Shown here: piece after piece, positions 1 through 9,816 of the stretch | How the letters are laid out: each line of letters starts with the position of its first letter | Position numbering within the stretch: position 1 is the first letter of the stretch | DNA from: Candidatus Gastranaerophilales bacterium | GTDB lineage: Bacteria > Cyanobacteriota > Vampirovibrionia > Gastranaerophilales > Gastranaerophilaceae | Assembly (NCBI GenBank): GCA_944325175.1 | Contig: CALUYZ010000002.1 | Coordinates: 1-64,000 of the forward strand | Direction: 5' to 3' | DNA length: 64,000 bases | Notes under the pieces: generated by a model | Databases searched by the model: none | What the model saw: the letters and a program-made list of their open reading frames with translations, nothing else | Told to the model about the DNA's origin: nothing | Program-made: the position numbers and the translations under genes

Positions 1-15
1 AAATAAAATGTTTTT

Positions 16-912
16 ATGGAAATAAGAGTTTTAAAATATTTTTTAACCGTTGCAAATGTCGGAAACATAACAAAAGCGGCTTCAATTCTGCACCTAACCC
101 AACCCACACTATCAAGGCAATTAATGGACCTTGAAGGTGAACTTCAGCAAAAGCTTTTTTTACGGGGAAACAGAAAAATTGAACTCACTCCTGAGGGGAT
201 AATTTTAAAAAAAAGAGCGGAAGAAATTATCGAACTTATTGATAAAGCAGAAAACGAATTAAAAAACAATAAAGATGAAATTTCAGGAAACATTTTTATA
301 GGCTCCGGCGAAACAAGAGCAATAAAATTAATAACAGATGTTATAAAAAATTTGAATACAAAATACAAAAAAGTTAAATTTCACATAGTTTCAGGCGACA
401 GTGAAGATTTGCAGGAAAAATTAGACAAAGGCTTACTTGATTTTTGTATTTTAATTGAACCAATTGACCTTGATAAATATAATTCCATCAACTTAAAAGA
501 AAAAGACAGATGGGGGCTATTTTTAAGAAAAGATGACATTTTAGCAAAAAAGAAAAATATTAAATTAGATGACCTTTTAAATTTGCCTTTAATTATGTCA
601 AGACAAGCAATTAAAACAACTTTTGAAAAAAACATTTTTATAGATTGGTTTAAGGGAAATTTTGAAAAATTGAACATAGTTGGCACATATAATTTAATTT
701 ATAATGCTTCAATTATGACAGAAGATAAAATCGGCTATGCAATGGGGCTTGACAGGCTTATTAACACATTGGACAATTCTAAAATTTGTTTTAGGCCACT
801 GTCGCCAAAATTAGAAGTTAATATAAACATTGTTTGGAAGAAAAACCAAATTTTCTCTAAACCTGCAAAAATATTCCTTGAAGAATTAAATAATAAATTC
901 AACAAGGAATAA
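16..912 (+). CDS. LysR-family transcriptional regulator
   Basis: A 298-residue protein with the LysR layout. Residues 1-60 form the winged helix-turn-helix, with the signature AASILHLTQPTLSRQL followed by the LFLRG wing. Residues 90-298 form the periplasmic-binding-protein-like effector domain. The length is normal for the family. The target and inducer cannot be read from sequence: LysR regulators usually control a divergent neighbour, but the upstream flank is outside the window. It converges on the large hypothetical gene, with only two bases between the stop codons. The start ATG lies close to the window edge, so a longer start cannot be excluded. Confidence 0.9.
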   Translation: MEIRVLKYFLTVANVGNITKAASILHLTQPTLSRQLMDLEGELQQKLFLRGNRKIELTPEGIILKKRAEEIIELIDKAENELKNNKDEISGNIFIGSGETRAIKLITDVIKNLNTKYKKVKFHIVSGDSEDLQEKLDKGLLDFCILIEPIDLDKYNSINLKEKDRWGLFLRKDDILAKKKNIKLDDLLNLPLIMSRQAIKTTFEKNIFIDWFKGNFEKLNIVGTYNLIYNASIMTEDKIGYAMGLDRLINTLDNSKICFRPLSPKLEVNINIVWKKNQIFSKPAKIFLEELNNKFNKE

Positions 913-914
913 AA

Positions 915-3533
915 TTATTTTTTCGCTTTTTCACTTAAAGGCTTTTTACCTGTAAGTTTCATAAATGTTCTGTAATAATCACCTTTTATGCTGTCATCAT
1001 TTAAGCGTTTATCTTCATATTCAATTAATTCTTCTCTTGTCATCTTAGATGTTGGTGTACAAATTGAAGCCCTTACAGCGGTTTCATTCGTAAATTCTGT
1101 TGCCATAGCAACTGCTGTTGCACCGCCAACTGAACCCAAATAGAAGCTTTCGAATGTTGTGTTGAATAAATCCATAAACATTGAGTTCAAGAAGAAGTTA
1201 GCAATCTTATGGCCTATTCTTTCCCTCATTGTTGAATTTGCTCTTTCAACATCTTTACCTTTTGATTCGATTAACACTTCGTTTCTGTAATCGTTAACAA
1301 AGAAGTAGCCTGAAATTACGGTAATCAAAAATCTTGAAATCATTGCAATAGATGTATTTTTATTTTTAGAGTTAGCTTCTGAAAAATGTCTTGTAAAGGC
1401 ATCTTCCAATTCTTTTCTAAATGCATACATATCTTCTTTTGCAAGTGCATCTCTGTATTTATGAGCATGTTTTTCCATAAATTCAGCAGCAGCTTTAGAA
1501 CTTATAATTTCTTTACCCTTATCTTCAACCGGTGCAGCACCCAACAATCTTCTTACCAAGTTGTTTGCATTACCCATTAATTTTGCAATCGTATTGATAG
1601 GATATGTAATAACATCAAATGCAGTTCTTTTGCCCTTAGATTCTACATATCCCAAGTCATAATAAAAACCTGAAGAATTTAATTCTTTCTTTGGAATATA
1701 CTTTTTGACAAGCGGGGTTTGACCGCTTAGTTTGCCGTGTCTTCTTGAATTATTTAAGGCTTTTTTCAAAACATTGTGTTGTTCCATAAAATTATTTTTT
1801 TCTAAATAATTTAAAAAGCCGTCAACGTCATCTGCCGGCAATATAAGACGTTTTGATATACATTTTGTTCTGAAATTATTATAGCTTGAGCTTATTGAAT
1901 TAATAATGTCATTAATTTTGCCAACATTCTTCGTTCTTAAATAACCAACAGCCAAAGATGTTCCAAAAAGAATTCCGATGCCTTTCAAAATTTTTGATGC
2001 AACACTTGATTTTTTCTTATTGTCTTTGCCTTGTACTGTTTCATTTTGATTATTAGTTTTATTATTTGCGCCAAAAGCGGTTAAACCGCTAAATGAAGGG
2101 TAATTTACGTTATCTGTAAATACCTTAAATACGTCCATATTATTTGAAGCTGAAGGCTCGCTATTATTTGCTTCCGGTTGGCTTTGTTCATTTTCTCCGC
2201 CACTTGAAACATCTTCTTGAATGGCGCCTTTACCTTCTTTTTCAAGTCTTTTCTTTTCTTGTTTGACGGCAACTTTTGCAGCTTCTTCAGGGCTTAGCGG
2301 GGTTAACGGTATACCGCCCATTTTTCTTGATAATATTTCAGAAACTAATGTAACACCGCCAAGTGAAAGAACAGCCGCCATAACACTGTTGTTAACAGAC
2401 CTTTGAAGCGCACCCAATACAACATAGGTTATACCCGCAGTTAAACCTTGACGTCTCATATCTTGCAAGAAACGTTTTTTGCCTGATTTATTTGCTTTTT
2501 CAGGGTCATTATTTTGCAGCATTGAAATGTTATAAAAATCCGTTGCAGCAAATGTAGCACTTACAAAACCTGTTCCCAATCTGTTCCAAGCACGTTCTGT
2601 TTTTGTGTTATATTTACCAACCTTTTTAGATGCCTGCCCGATTGATTTTTCAGCAAGTTCTTTTATATTTTTTTGAATTAAATCAAGCGCTTGGTCCTTT
2701 TGTCTAATGGGGTTTCGCTTAATATCAAATTGACCGATTTTATCAATTCCTTTTGTTGCTTCTTCGAAAACACCCGATAGTTTATAAAAAGCATCTCTTG
2801 CTTTATTTTCAGAAACTCTTCTGTCTAAAATTTCATTAATAAGACTTCCTCTTTTTCTTGTCGAAGAAATAATATCGCTTGAACCAAATCTGGCATCAAA
2901 TTTTCTGTATAAATTTCTTGCAGAAACACCAAAATCAAGAATTTGCCCAACGGTAAATTCTTTAATGCCGAGACATAAATTCTTCAAAAAAGGGTCTTTG
3001 TGAAATGTGATAGAATCTGTTTCTTCGCTTGCAGTATATATAAATTTATCTTTTTTGCCACGAACGGTTTTTAAGGTGGTATGAACAAGATTTGTTAATT
3101 TATTTACCTTTGGACTGCTTATTGTGTTGTTGTAATTATCTATATCAAGAAAACAATCTTCAAATGTTTCGCCAAAATTTGCACGTAAATATTCAAGAGT
3201 TTTTGTCCTGTTTTGATATGTAACATCCACCCCGTCTGTGAAATTTTCTTTAAAGAATTTAACAAACTTATCTTTTCCGTCTCTTAAAAGCCCCAAAGCA
3301 CCATATCTGACAGTTTCTGAAAAAGTCATTTGTGCTTTGTTCATAAACTTATCTTTATATTTAGAATTCGCAAGTTTAAGAGCATCTGCCGAGATGTCAA
3401 CAATTTCATCTCTAAGCCCTGTAAAAGCTATTGATGAATTATTTTTGGCAATACCCCCGTTAACTCCCTTATAATTACGGGAATTATTGTAAGTTTTTGC
3501 AAATATATTAATGTTTTCGGAGTTAAGTTGCAT
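915..3533 (-). CDS. Large hypothetical membrane-associated protein with N-terminal AFTG motif
   Basis: An 872-residue protein of no family I recognise. An in-frame TTG lies one codon upstream, but the ATG at 3533 is preferred. Near the N terminus (about residues 34-38) is the short motif AFTGL, resembling motifs in other hypotheticals of this window; a related FSGLTAFG stretch occurs mid-protein. Hydrophobic segments occur near residues 370-400, 520-540 and 740-760, with another hydrophobic region near residue 800. They are separated by charged, probably helical regions and a low-complexity Glu/Ser/Asn linker (about residues 430-470). It may be an envelope or surface protein, but no enzymatic motif is visible. 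It is transcribed alone and divergently from the histidine kinase. Confidence 0.75.
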   Translation of the reverse strand: MQLNSENINIFAKTYNNSRNYKGVNGGIAKNNSSIAFTGLRDEIVDISADALKLANSKYKDKFMNKAQMTFSETVRYGALGLLRDGKDKFVKFFKENFTDGVDVTYQNRTKTLEYLRANFGETFEDCFLDIDNYNNTISSPKVNKLTNLVHTTLKTVRGKKDKFIYTASEETDSITFHKDPFLKNLCLGIKEFTVGQILDFGVSARNLYRKFDARFGSSDIISSTRKRGSLINEILDRRVSENKARDAFYKLSGVFEEATKGIDKIGQFDIKRNPIRQKDQALDLIQKNIKELAEKSIGQASKKVGKYNTKTERAWNRLGTGFVSATFAATDFYNISMLQNNDPEKANKSGKKRFLQDMRRQGLTAGITYVVLGALQRSVNNSVMAAVLSLGGVTLVSEILSRKMGGIPLTPLSPEEAAKVAVKQEKKRLEKEGKGAIQEDVSSGGENEQSQPEANNSEPSASNNMDVFKVFTDNVNYPSFSGLTAFGANNKTNNQNETVQGKDNKKKSSVASKILKGIGILFGTSLAVGYLRTKNVGKINDIINSISSSYNNFRTKCISKRLILPADDVDGFLNYLEKNNFMEQHNVLKKALNNSRRHGKLSGQTPLVKKYIPKKELNSSGFYYDLGYVESKGKRTAFDVITYPINTIAKLMGNANNLVRRLLGAAPVEDKGKEIISSKAAAEFMEKHAHKYRDALAKEDMYAFRKELEDAFTRHFSEANSKNKNTSIAMISRFLITVISGYFFVNDYRNEVLIESKGKDVERANSTMRERIGHKIANFFLNSMFMDLFNTTFESFYLGSVGGATAVAMATEFTNETAVRASICTPTSKMTREELIEYEDKRLNDDSIKGDYYRTFMKLTGKKPLSEKAKK

Positions 3534-3664
3534 CAATAATTAAATTCTTCACAATTTCACATGGCATATAAAACCCGTTAATAATTAAAATTGCCATGAT
3601 TTATCTAAAAGTTGTATTTTTGTAAAAAATTTGTTAAAGAAAAAAAATAATTTATTATATAAGT

Positions 3665-5176
3665 ATGGATATTTTTGCCAAAATACTGGTTCTCGATGAT
3701 GAGGTTTTAGTAACAAAAACCTTAAAAACCCTTCTCAAGCTTGAAGGGTATTCAAACGTGTTCGCTTTTAATCAACCCGATGACGCTATTAATTGGTTAA
3801 AAGAAAACTCTTGCTCTGTCATTATTTCAGATTTTATCATGCCAAAAATGAACGGCATTGAATTTTTAATAAAAGCTAAAGAACTTCACCCCGACACAAC
3901 GCAAATTTTATTGACAGGCTATGCCGATAAAGAAAATGCAATAAAAGCAATTAATGAAGTTGGCATTTTTAAATACATAGAAAAACCTTGGAATAACGAC
4001 GACATTATTTTAAACATTAAAAACGGTATTGAAAGAACAAATTTAAAAGTTCAACTAAAAAATAAAATTGAAGAACTTGAGATTTTAAACAGAAACCTTG
4101 AAAATATTGTTGAAAAAAGAACAGATGAGCTAAAAACAACAAATAATAAACTTGAAACCATAATTCAAAATCTGTCTGAAGGGCTTATTGTTCTTGATTC
4201 AAACAACAAAATTGAACAATACAACCCCGCCTCAATTCAAATTTTAAGAAACAAAGAAGATTTAAAAGGCAAAAATTTCTTTGAACTCTTAATAAATGAA
4301 CAAAATCAAAAAACAACGTTAAATGTTGGCGAAACCTTATATTTAAGAAACTTTAACATCGTTGATTACGATAAAAATTTAACCGTTCCCATTGAACTTT
4401 CACTATCAAAAACCAATTTGAACAATGAAATTAAAACAATCGTATTAATCAGAGATGTGACAAAAGAAAAAGAAAACGAACGCCTGAAAGATGATTTCAT
4501 TGCAACTTTAACTCATGACCTAAGAACACCTGTCTTAGCTTCAATTAACGCTCTTGAATTTGCCCTGAACGGCACCTTGGGCGAGCTTAACTGCGAATTA
4601 AAAGTTTTATTTACAACAATGAAAAGAAGCATGGAAGATATGCTTGGGCTTGTAAATGTTTTACTTGAAGTTTACAGATATGAATCTAACAAAATGCATC
4701 TTGTAAAAACCGATTTCAATATTGATGAGCTTATTTCAAATTGTATTCAGGAATTAAAACCCTTATCAGACAAAACAAATCTTGATATTGAATACAAAAA
4801 CGGCAATCTTACCGTTAATGCAGACAGAAGTGAAATTAAAAGGGTATTGTTCAATATATTGGGAAATGCAATTAAGCACAGTTTTGAAAACGGCAAAATT
4901 ATTGTTAAAACAGAAGATATTGAAGGAAATTTAAAAGTCACCGTTCAAGATTTTGGCGAAGGGCTTTCTAAAGAAGACTTGGACGGATTGTTTAAAAAAT
5001 TCCAAAGAGGAAACACAAAAAAGCGTCTGCCATCTACAGGCCTTGGGCTTTACCTTTCAAGACAAATAATAGAAGCGCACAATGGTGAAATTAAGGCTGA
5101 AGGCGAAATAAACAAAGGCGCAACTTTTACGTTCACTTTAAAAAAAGCGATTAAAAATGTAAAGGCGACTCATTAA
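3665..5176 (+). CDS. Receiver-PAS-histidine kinase hybrid sensor
   Basis: A 503-residue two-component sensor. Residues 6-120 form a CheY-like receiver with the acidic pair (LDDE), the phospho-acceptor Asp in IISDFIMP and the conserved Lys in YIEKPW. A coiled coil follows (about 125-165), then a PAS domain (165-265), a HisKA dimerisation domain with the phospho-His in LTHDLRTP, and a HATPase_c domain with N box (NILGNAIKH), G1 (DFGEG) and G2 (STGLGLYL). There is no membrane segment, so it is a cytosolic kinase. The stop codon directly abuts the start of the response regulator gene, indicating a cognate pair. The ATG sits a few bases after an AT-rich TATTATAT stretch, so the transcript may have a very short leader. 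Confidence 0.93.
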   Translation: MDIFAKILVLDDEVLVTKTLKTLLKLEGYSNVFAFNQPDDAINWLKENSCSVIISDFIMPKMNGIEFLIKAKELHPDTTQILLTGYADKENAIKAINEVGIFKYIEKPWNNDDIILNIKNGIERTNLKVQLKNKIEELEILNRNLENIVEKRTDELKTTNNKLETIIQNLSEGLIVLDSNNKIEQYNPASIQILRNKEDLKGKNFFELLINEQNQKTTLNVGETLYLRNFNIVDYDKNLTVPIELSLSKTNLNNEIKTIVLIRDVTKEKENERLKDDFIATLTHDLRTPVLASINALEFALNGTLGELNCELKVLFTTMKRSMEDMLGLVNVLLEVYRYESNKMHLVKTDFNIDELISNCIQELKPLSDKTNLDIEYKNGNLTVNADRSEIKRVLFNILGNAIKHSFENGKIIVKTEDIEGNLKVTVQDFGEGLSKEDLDGLFKKFQRGNTKKRLPSTGLGLYLSRQIIEAHNGEIKAEGEINKGATFTFTLKKAIKNVKATH

Positions 5177-5845
5177 ATGACAAATAATCCAAAAAAAATA
5201 AAAGTTCTTCTTGTTGAAGACCACATCATGGCAAGAATGGGAACTGCAATTTTTATTCAAAATACAGAAAGTTTAGAGCTTATAGGACAAGCCGAAGACG
5301 GGCTTCAAGCAGTTAAAATGGCATCTGAATTAAACCCTGATGTAATTTTAATGGATATAGGGCTTCCAAAAATTGACGGTATTGAGGCATCTAAAAGAAT
5401 TAAAGAAAAAGGCATAAATTCTTCAATTTTAATGCTGACTTCTCGTGACAATGAAGATGACGTCTACTCAGCACTTCAAGCAGGGGCAGACGGTTACATA
5501 ATGAAAGGGTGCAATTTAGATTCTCTTTTATCTGCAATAACATCCGTAAGTCAAAAAGCAGCATGGCTTGACCCTATGATTGCAAGAGTTGTATTATCAG
5601 GAATTCAAAAACAAACAATAACAAAAAAAGAAAAAGAAGAAAATATAAATAAATACGGTCTTACAAAAAAAGAGCTTGAGGTTTTGTCCTTAATTTCAGA
5701 CGGCTATTCCAATAAAGAAATTTCAGATAAATTAGTAGTCACAATTTCAACAACAAAAGCCCATGTGCACAATATTTTGCAAAAATTATACGTATCAGAC
5801 AGAACCAAAGCAACCGTAAAAGCAAGAAACGAAGGGCTTGTTTGA
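5177..5845 (+). CDS. NarL/FixJ-family response regulator
   Basis: A 222-residue regulator. The receiver domain (residues 8-125) has the acidic pair VEDH, phospho-acceptor Asp in ILMDIGLP and Lys in GYIMKG. The C-terminal LuxR-type helix-turn-helix (about 155-220) carries LTKKELEVLSLI and SNKEISDKL. It lies immediately after the hybrid kinase and its TGA shares one base with the ATG of the exported protein that follows (TGATG), so the three genes are probably translationally coupled. The DNA-binding helix (TTKAHVHNILQKL) resembles that of the second NarL-type regulator at 31658-32359, so the two are paralogues. Confidence 0.93.
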   Translation: MTNNPKKIKVLLVEDHIMARMGTAIFIQNTESLELIGQAEDGLQAVKMASELNPDVILMDIGLPKIDGIEASKRIKEKGINSSILMLTSRDNEDDVYSALQAGADGYIMKGCNLDSLLSAITSVSQKAAWLDPMIARVVLSGIQKQTITKKEKEENINKYGLTKKELEVLSLISDGYSNKEISDKLVVTISTTKAHVHNILQKLYVSDRTKATVKARNEGLV

Positions 5846-7266
5846 TGAAATTTAAAATTGTTTTTCCGCTTATTTTTGCACTTTTGGTTATTTTTCAAAC
5901 CGGCGCAAATGCTTTTTCAAACCCTTTTCAAAAAAAGCAAAATATCAAAAAAGAAGTAAAAGAACCAATGGTTCATACGGTTGACGAGTGGCTGGAATCT
6001 GCAACAAGCGTTAAAATGGAAATGCGCCAAAGAGAAGAAAAAAGAATCTACCCCGAAAAAGACGGCACAATTAAGGAAGAGCTTATTCCCCCAAAATCAG
6101 AAATTCCATATTATATAGAAAGATATAATGTCAACGCAGGAAAAAAAGAACTCGATCTTTCAAACCTCTTAAAAGAAAAAATTGTAAGATCCCCCTTTAT
6201 TTCAGACCCTAATTTTGAAAATGCCGTATACTCAGAAATTTATTACTATCCTCAAACAAAACAAGTTGCAAGTACAATGTATTTAATTGAACTTGATAAA
6301 CACTTGGGAAAAAAAGAAAGATTAAATGACGTAAGCATTTTTGAACATACAAGATACCCTCTTATATCAACTGCACTGCCTTATTTAAAAGAAGGATTTT
6401 TCTCAACTTTAACATTAACAGATTTTTCCTCGGACGGGAAAAAATTCATAGCAAAAGAAAAAAGAGGTTCAAACAAATATGGCATATACGAAACCTTTGT
6501 GTGGGTGTATTTTATAGCAAATGAAATGAGAGAGCTGAATTCTTGCTATATGAACAACTTTGAATTTTCAAATGAAATGAAGGCGTTTGAATCTTTAGCT
6601 GAAGATAATTCAACCAAAAATTCACCCTTCGATGTTCAAGATGAAGGTAATTTTGACTTTGATTTCAACAAGCTTCAGGCTCCGCCATCCACAAACCCCA
6701 ATTTAAGCGAATTACAGCATAACAGCATATCTGAAAATAACAATATGCAAGTTTATTCGATAAACCAAAACAAAAATCAAATGTCAAGTAATGTTTCCGA
6801 TAACAAAACAAATAAAGAAAACATTCCCTCAATTAATTACAACGATATAAAAAACTTTATTAAAACAACTTGGATTGAAGATTCAAAAACAAGCCCGACA
6901 AAATCAAGGTGGTATAACAAAGTTCCTGTTGATTTTAGGGTGGATGATACATATACGGCAAAGAAAAATAAAGGTTTTGGCGTCAGGCTGGCTTTATTGA
7001 ACGAAATGATAAAAGCATACTGGTATGATAAATCAGGGCTTATTTTAAATTACATAAGGTGGGATTTGAACCCCTTAGGGTTTAATTTAAACAATAAAAA
7101 CGAAATAGTTGTAATTGCTTGGGCTTATGGTAAAAACGGCGAACAAATTTCTCTTGGAACTTGGGGAGTTGATATTAACAACGGGCTGCCGAGATTAATT
7201 CCAAACAATGAAAACATTCAAATTGAAGCAAACGCATTTTATATTAAAAGAACACTAAATAATTAA
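5845..7266 (+). CDS. Hypothetical exported protein in a two-component operon
   Basis: About 473 residues. The N terminus is a signal peptide: basic MKFK, a hydrophobic run to about residue 20, then an Ala-containing cleavage region (GANAFS). The mature part is polar, with an Asn/Ser-rich linker around residues 255-325 separating two domains, and a C-terminal domain rich in Trp/Tyr and beta-type sequence. No catalytic motif is recognisable. The ATG is chosen over a TTG one codon upstream because it gives the tight overlap with the regulator stop. Its position in the kinase-regulator operon suggests a sensing accessory or an envelope output, which is inference only. Confidence 0.75.
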   Translation: MKFKIVFPLIFALLVIFQTGANAFSNPFQKKQNIKKEVKEPMVHTVDEWLESATSVKMEMRQREEKRIYPEKDGTIKEELIPPKSEIPYYIERYNVNAGKKELDLSNLLKEKIVRSPFISDPNFENAVYSEIYYYPQTKQVASTMYLIELDKHLGKKERLNDVSIFEHTRYPLISTALPYLKEGFFSTLTLTDFSSDGKKFIAKEKRGSNKYGIYETFVWVYFIANEMRELNSCYMNNFEFSNEMKAFESLAEDNSTKNSPFDVQDEGNFDFDFNKLQAPPSTNPNLSELQHNSISENNNMQVYSINQNKNQMSSNVSDNKTNKENIPSINYNDIKNFIKTTWIEDSKTSPTKSRWYNKVPVDFRVDDTYTAKKNKGFGVRLALLNEMIKAYWYDKSGLILNYIRWDLNPLGFNLNNKNEIVVIAWAYGKNGEQISLGTWGVDINNGLPRLIPNNENIQIEANAFYIKRTLNN

Positions 7267-7308
7267 AAATAATAATGTCTAAATTGCTTGGGGCTTTAAT
7301 TTATTCTA

Positions 7309-7384
7309 TGGTGGGCGATACAGGGCTCGAACCTGTGACCCCTTGAATGTCGTTCAAGTGCTCTACCAACTGAGCTAATCGCCC
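7309..7384 (-). tRNA. tRNA-Val (GAC), CCA encoded
   Basis: Read on the minus strand this folds as a complete 76-nt cloverleaf. The acceptor GGGCGAT pairs with ATCGCCC. The D arm is GCTC/GAGC, the anticodon stem CTTGA/TCAAG, and the T arm ACAGG-TTCGAGC-CCTGT. A encoded discriminator is followed by CCA. The anticodon loop is ACGACAT, giving anticodon GAC (valine). The loop has C at position 33 where nearly all elongator tRNAs have U. Confidence 0.93.
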
Positions 7385-7413
7385 ATAGACGAAACTATTG
7401 TACCATAAAAAAA

Positions 7414-7929
7414 TTAAAGTTCAAAAAAATCTGATGTAAAAACAAAGCCCTTTTTAGCTTCGCCAAAACCAAACATATCATATCTTCTGCCGTCTGTTGA
7501 ATCCATGATAATAAAGCCTGAATTATCACCGTCTTTGGTTCTTTCTTGTATGAATTCAGAAACTGCTTTTTGCCTTTCTTCTTTACTTAGGGCTTTTTCA
7601 GCTATTTCTTTTTGTAATTGTTTTGCAGGTTCAATATCAGAACCTGTACAATAATATATTGCATCTCTTGCAGTCAGGCGATAGACACCCGCTTCTTTCA
7701 TATATTCTTCGCCATTTTCAGCATCTGGCACCTTGTAATCTCTGATAGCTTTTTTTGCAGACAAAAGCATTTTTCTTTGTTCTTCAAAGGTATATGTTCT
7801 ATAATCCTCTTTGCAATTAAGAACATCTTCAACCCTTTTTGCTTTTTTAAATTTTTTTTCAATCGGTTTTTTAATAGAATTTTCAGACGCTAAATATGCT
7901 TTTAAAATTCCCGTGAATGATACTTGCAT
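7414..7929 (-). CDS. Hypothetical protein with N-terminal SFTG motif
   Basis: A 171-residue protein of unknown function. It opens with MQVSFTGILKAY, a short N-terminal motif shared in spirit with other hypotheticals here. The rest is charged and mostly helical, with a Gly/Phe-rich C terminus that could be a small beta unit (MFGFGEAKKGFVF). There is no signal peptide or membrane segment. It sits between tRNA-Val and rimO on the same strand, about 50 bases downstream of rimO, and may be cotranscribed with it. Confidence 0.7.
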   Translation of the reverse strand: MQVSFTGILKAYLASENSIKKPIEKKFKKAKRVEDVLNCKEDYRTYTFEEQRKMLLSAKKAIRDYKVPDAENGEEYMKEAGVYRLTARDAIYYCTGSDIEPAKQLQKEIAEKALSKEERQKAVSEFIQERTKDGDNSGFIIMDSTDGRRYDMFGFGEAKKGFVFTSDFFEL

Positions 7930-7979
7930 TTTAAAATTCCTAAATAAAATGTTTTATATCTCTACAAACCACAAAAATT

Positions 7980-9278
7980 TTAAATTTTGCCATATAGGTC
8001 ATAATCTGAAAAATCTGTTACTTCAACATCATAAATATCCCCCGGAGCTAGAGGGTTTTTGCTTTCAATATATATTAAACCGTCTACATCGGGTGCATCT
8101 TTATATGTTCTTGCGATTGTAAGCCCGTCTGATTGTATTGTTTCAACAATAGATGGAATTTTTTTGCCTATCATTTTTGAATTTAATTCATTTGAAATTT
8201 CTTTTTGTAATTTTAAAATTTCTTCTTTTCTTTTTCTCTTAATTCTTTTTGGCACTTGAGGGGTCAGATTATAAGCATACGTATTTTTTTCTTTTGAAAA
8301 TTCAAAAACGCCAAGCCTGTCAAATTTAACATTTTTTACAAAATTATAAAGATGTTCAAAATGTTCTTCGTTTTCTGTGGGGTAACCTGTAATTAAAGTG
8401 GTTCTGACTGCAAGCCCGTTTATTTCATCTCTCAATTTTTTAACAAAATCTTCGCCGTTTATAATAGGGCGCTTCATTGCCTTTAAAATTTCAGGGTGAG
8501 AATGTTGAAGAGGAATATCAACGTATTTAACCACTCTATCTATCTCACTATATGCTTTTATTAAACCCTTTGTAAAATTTGTGGGGTATGTATATAAAAC
8601 TCTTATCCAACTTAAATTTTGAATTTTATCAAGCTCGTATAAAAGTTTATCAAGAGAAGGTTTTTTATATAAATCAATGCCATAACTTGATGTATCTTGT
8701 GCAATTAAAACAATTTCATTAACACCTTTATCTGCCAATTTTTTTGCTTCGTTAACAATATTTTCAATCGGGCGAGAGGTGTATTTTCCTCTTAATTTTG
8801 GAATAACGCAATAACCGCAAGAATAATTGCACCCTTCGGCTATTTTTATATAAGAGCTTGCACCTACGGTTATTTGAGCCCTTTCTGTTGTTTCCGGATA
8901 AACACAATGGGGGTTTTCTGTTACATAATAAAATTCTTTATCAGTATCTAAAAGATTTGCAATTTTATCTATATCAGATGTTCCTATAAAACCGTAAGCT
9001 TCAGGAATTAATTTTTTTAAATGTTTTTTGTGTTTTTGAGATAAGCACCCTGCAACAATAACTTTTTTGCCTGTATCAATAAAATCAAAAATGCTTCTTA
9101 CACTTTCTTCTTCTGCATCAAAAATAAAAGAGCAAGTGTTTATTATAACATAATCACAATCAGGATCATACGCATCAAGCGTTATTTCATAGCCTTTTTC
9201 TAACAATTTGCCTGAAATTAATTCCGTATCTATTAAATTTTTAGCACACCCATGGTGCACAACTGCAACTTTTTTCAT
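7980..9278 (-). CDS. rimO: Ribosomal protein S12 methylthiotransferase RimO
   Basis: A 432-residue radical-SAM methylthiotransferase that thiomethylates the conserved Asp of ribosomal protein S12. The N-terminal UPF0004 domain begins with HHGCAKNLIDTE, typical of RimO rather than MiaB, and supplies three cluster-binding cysteines (GCAKN, NTCSF, AGCLS). The radical-SAM CxxxCxxC motif is in EGCNYSCGYCVIP, followed by RGKYTSRPIE. A C-terminal TRAM domain (about residues 370-432) binds RNA or protein. Length and motif order are normal. Confidence 0.95.
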   Translation of the reverse strand: MKKVAVVHHGCAKNLIDTELISGKLLEKGYEITLDAYDPDCDYVIINTCSFIFDAEEESVRSIFDFIDTGKKVIVAGCLSQKHKKHLKKLIPEAYGFIGTSDIDKIANLLDTDKEFYYVTENPHCVYPETTERAQITVGASSYIKIAEGCNYSCGYCVIPKLRGKYTSRPIENIVNEAKKLADKGVNEIVLIAQDTSSYGIDLYKKPSLDKLLYELDKIQNLSWIRVLYTYPTNFTKGLIKAYSEIDRVVKYVDIPLQHSHPEILKAMKRPIINGEDFVKKLRDEINGLAVRTTLITGYPTENEEHFEHLYNFVKNVKFDRLGVFEFSKEKNTYAYNLTPQVPKRIKRKRKEEILKLQKEISNELNSKMIGKKIPSIVETIQSDGLTIARTYKDAPDVDGLIYIESKNPLAPGDIYDVEVTDFSDYDLYGKI

Positions 9279-9364
9279 AGTAAAAGTTTTAACAAAAAAA
9301 TAAATTCAGGGCAATTATTTAACCTGTTTTGTTTTAATACTGATATAAAAAAGGAAGGTGTTAT

Positions 9365-9748
9365 ATGTTAAATACTGTGGCAAACGGAGCACAACCAATA
9401 AACGGGCAAATACTGCCTGATGCATCCGACAATGCATCAAGTCTTGTAGGATACAATATTAACAATTATGTTTTTGGCGACCTAAACGGCACAGATACAT
9501 ATACCCCAAACAAAGAGGCTCAACTAAACCAAAATAATCAAATGAACCCAAACGCAACAAACCCTATCCAAAATAAAAAATCTAACCCCTTGCTTGGAAT
9601 TTTAGGGCTATGCACGCTTTTTGGAGCAGGCTACATCGGCATCAAAAAAGCAAAAGGGCAAAAAATTGAGCTACCCAAACTTGAAACAATTAAAACAAAA
9701 ATAACTGATTTGATTAACAAATTTAAAAAAGAAGCAAACAAAGCTTAA
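9365..9748 (+). CDS. Hypothetical small membrane-anchored protein
   Basis: A 127-residue protein with a clear ribosome site (AAGGAAGG, about eight bases before ATG). The N-terminal two-thirds is polar and Asn/Gln-rich, followed by one hydrophobic segment (LLGILGLCTLFGAGYIGI, about residues 76-93) and a Lys-rich tail. This suggests a single membrane pass, or a helical hairpin with a cytosolic basic tail. I do not recognise a family. It is divergent from rimO. Confidence 0.65.
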   Translation: MLNTVANGAQPINGQILPDASDNASSLVGYNINNYVFGDLNGTDTYTPNKEAQLNQNNQMNPNATNPIQNKKSNPLLGILGLCTLFGAGYIGIKKAKGQKIELPKLETIKTKITDLINKFKKEANKA

Positions 9749-9816
9749 TCTGGGTCAAATAGCCTAAAATTAACCATTTAAGTTGATATTTTACAAAAAA
9801 ACGTTATATTTAAAAT

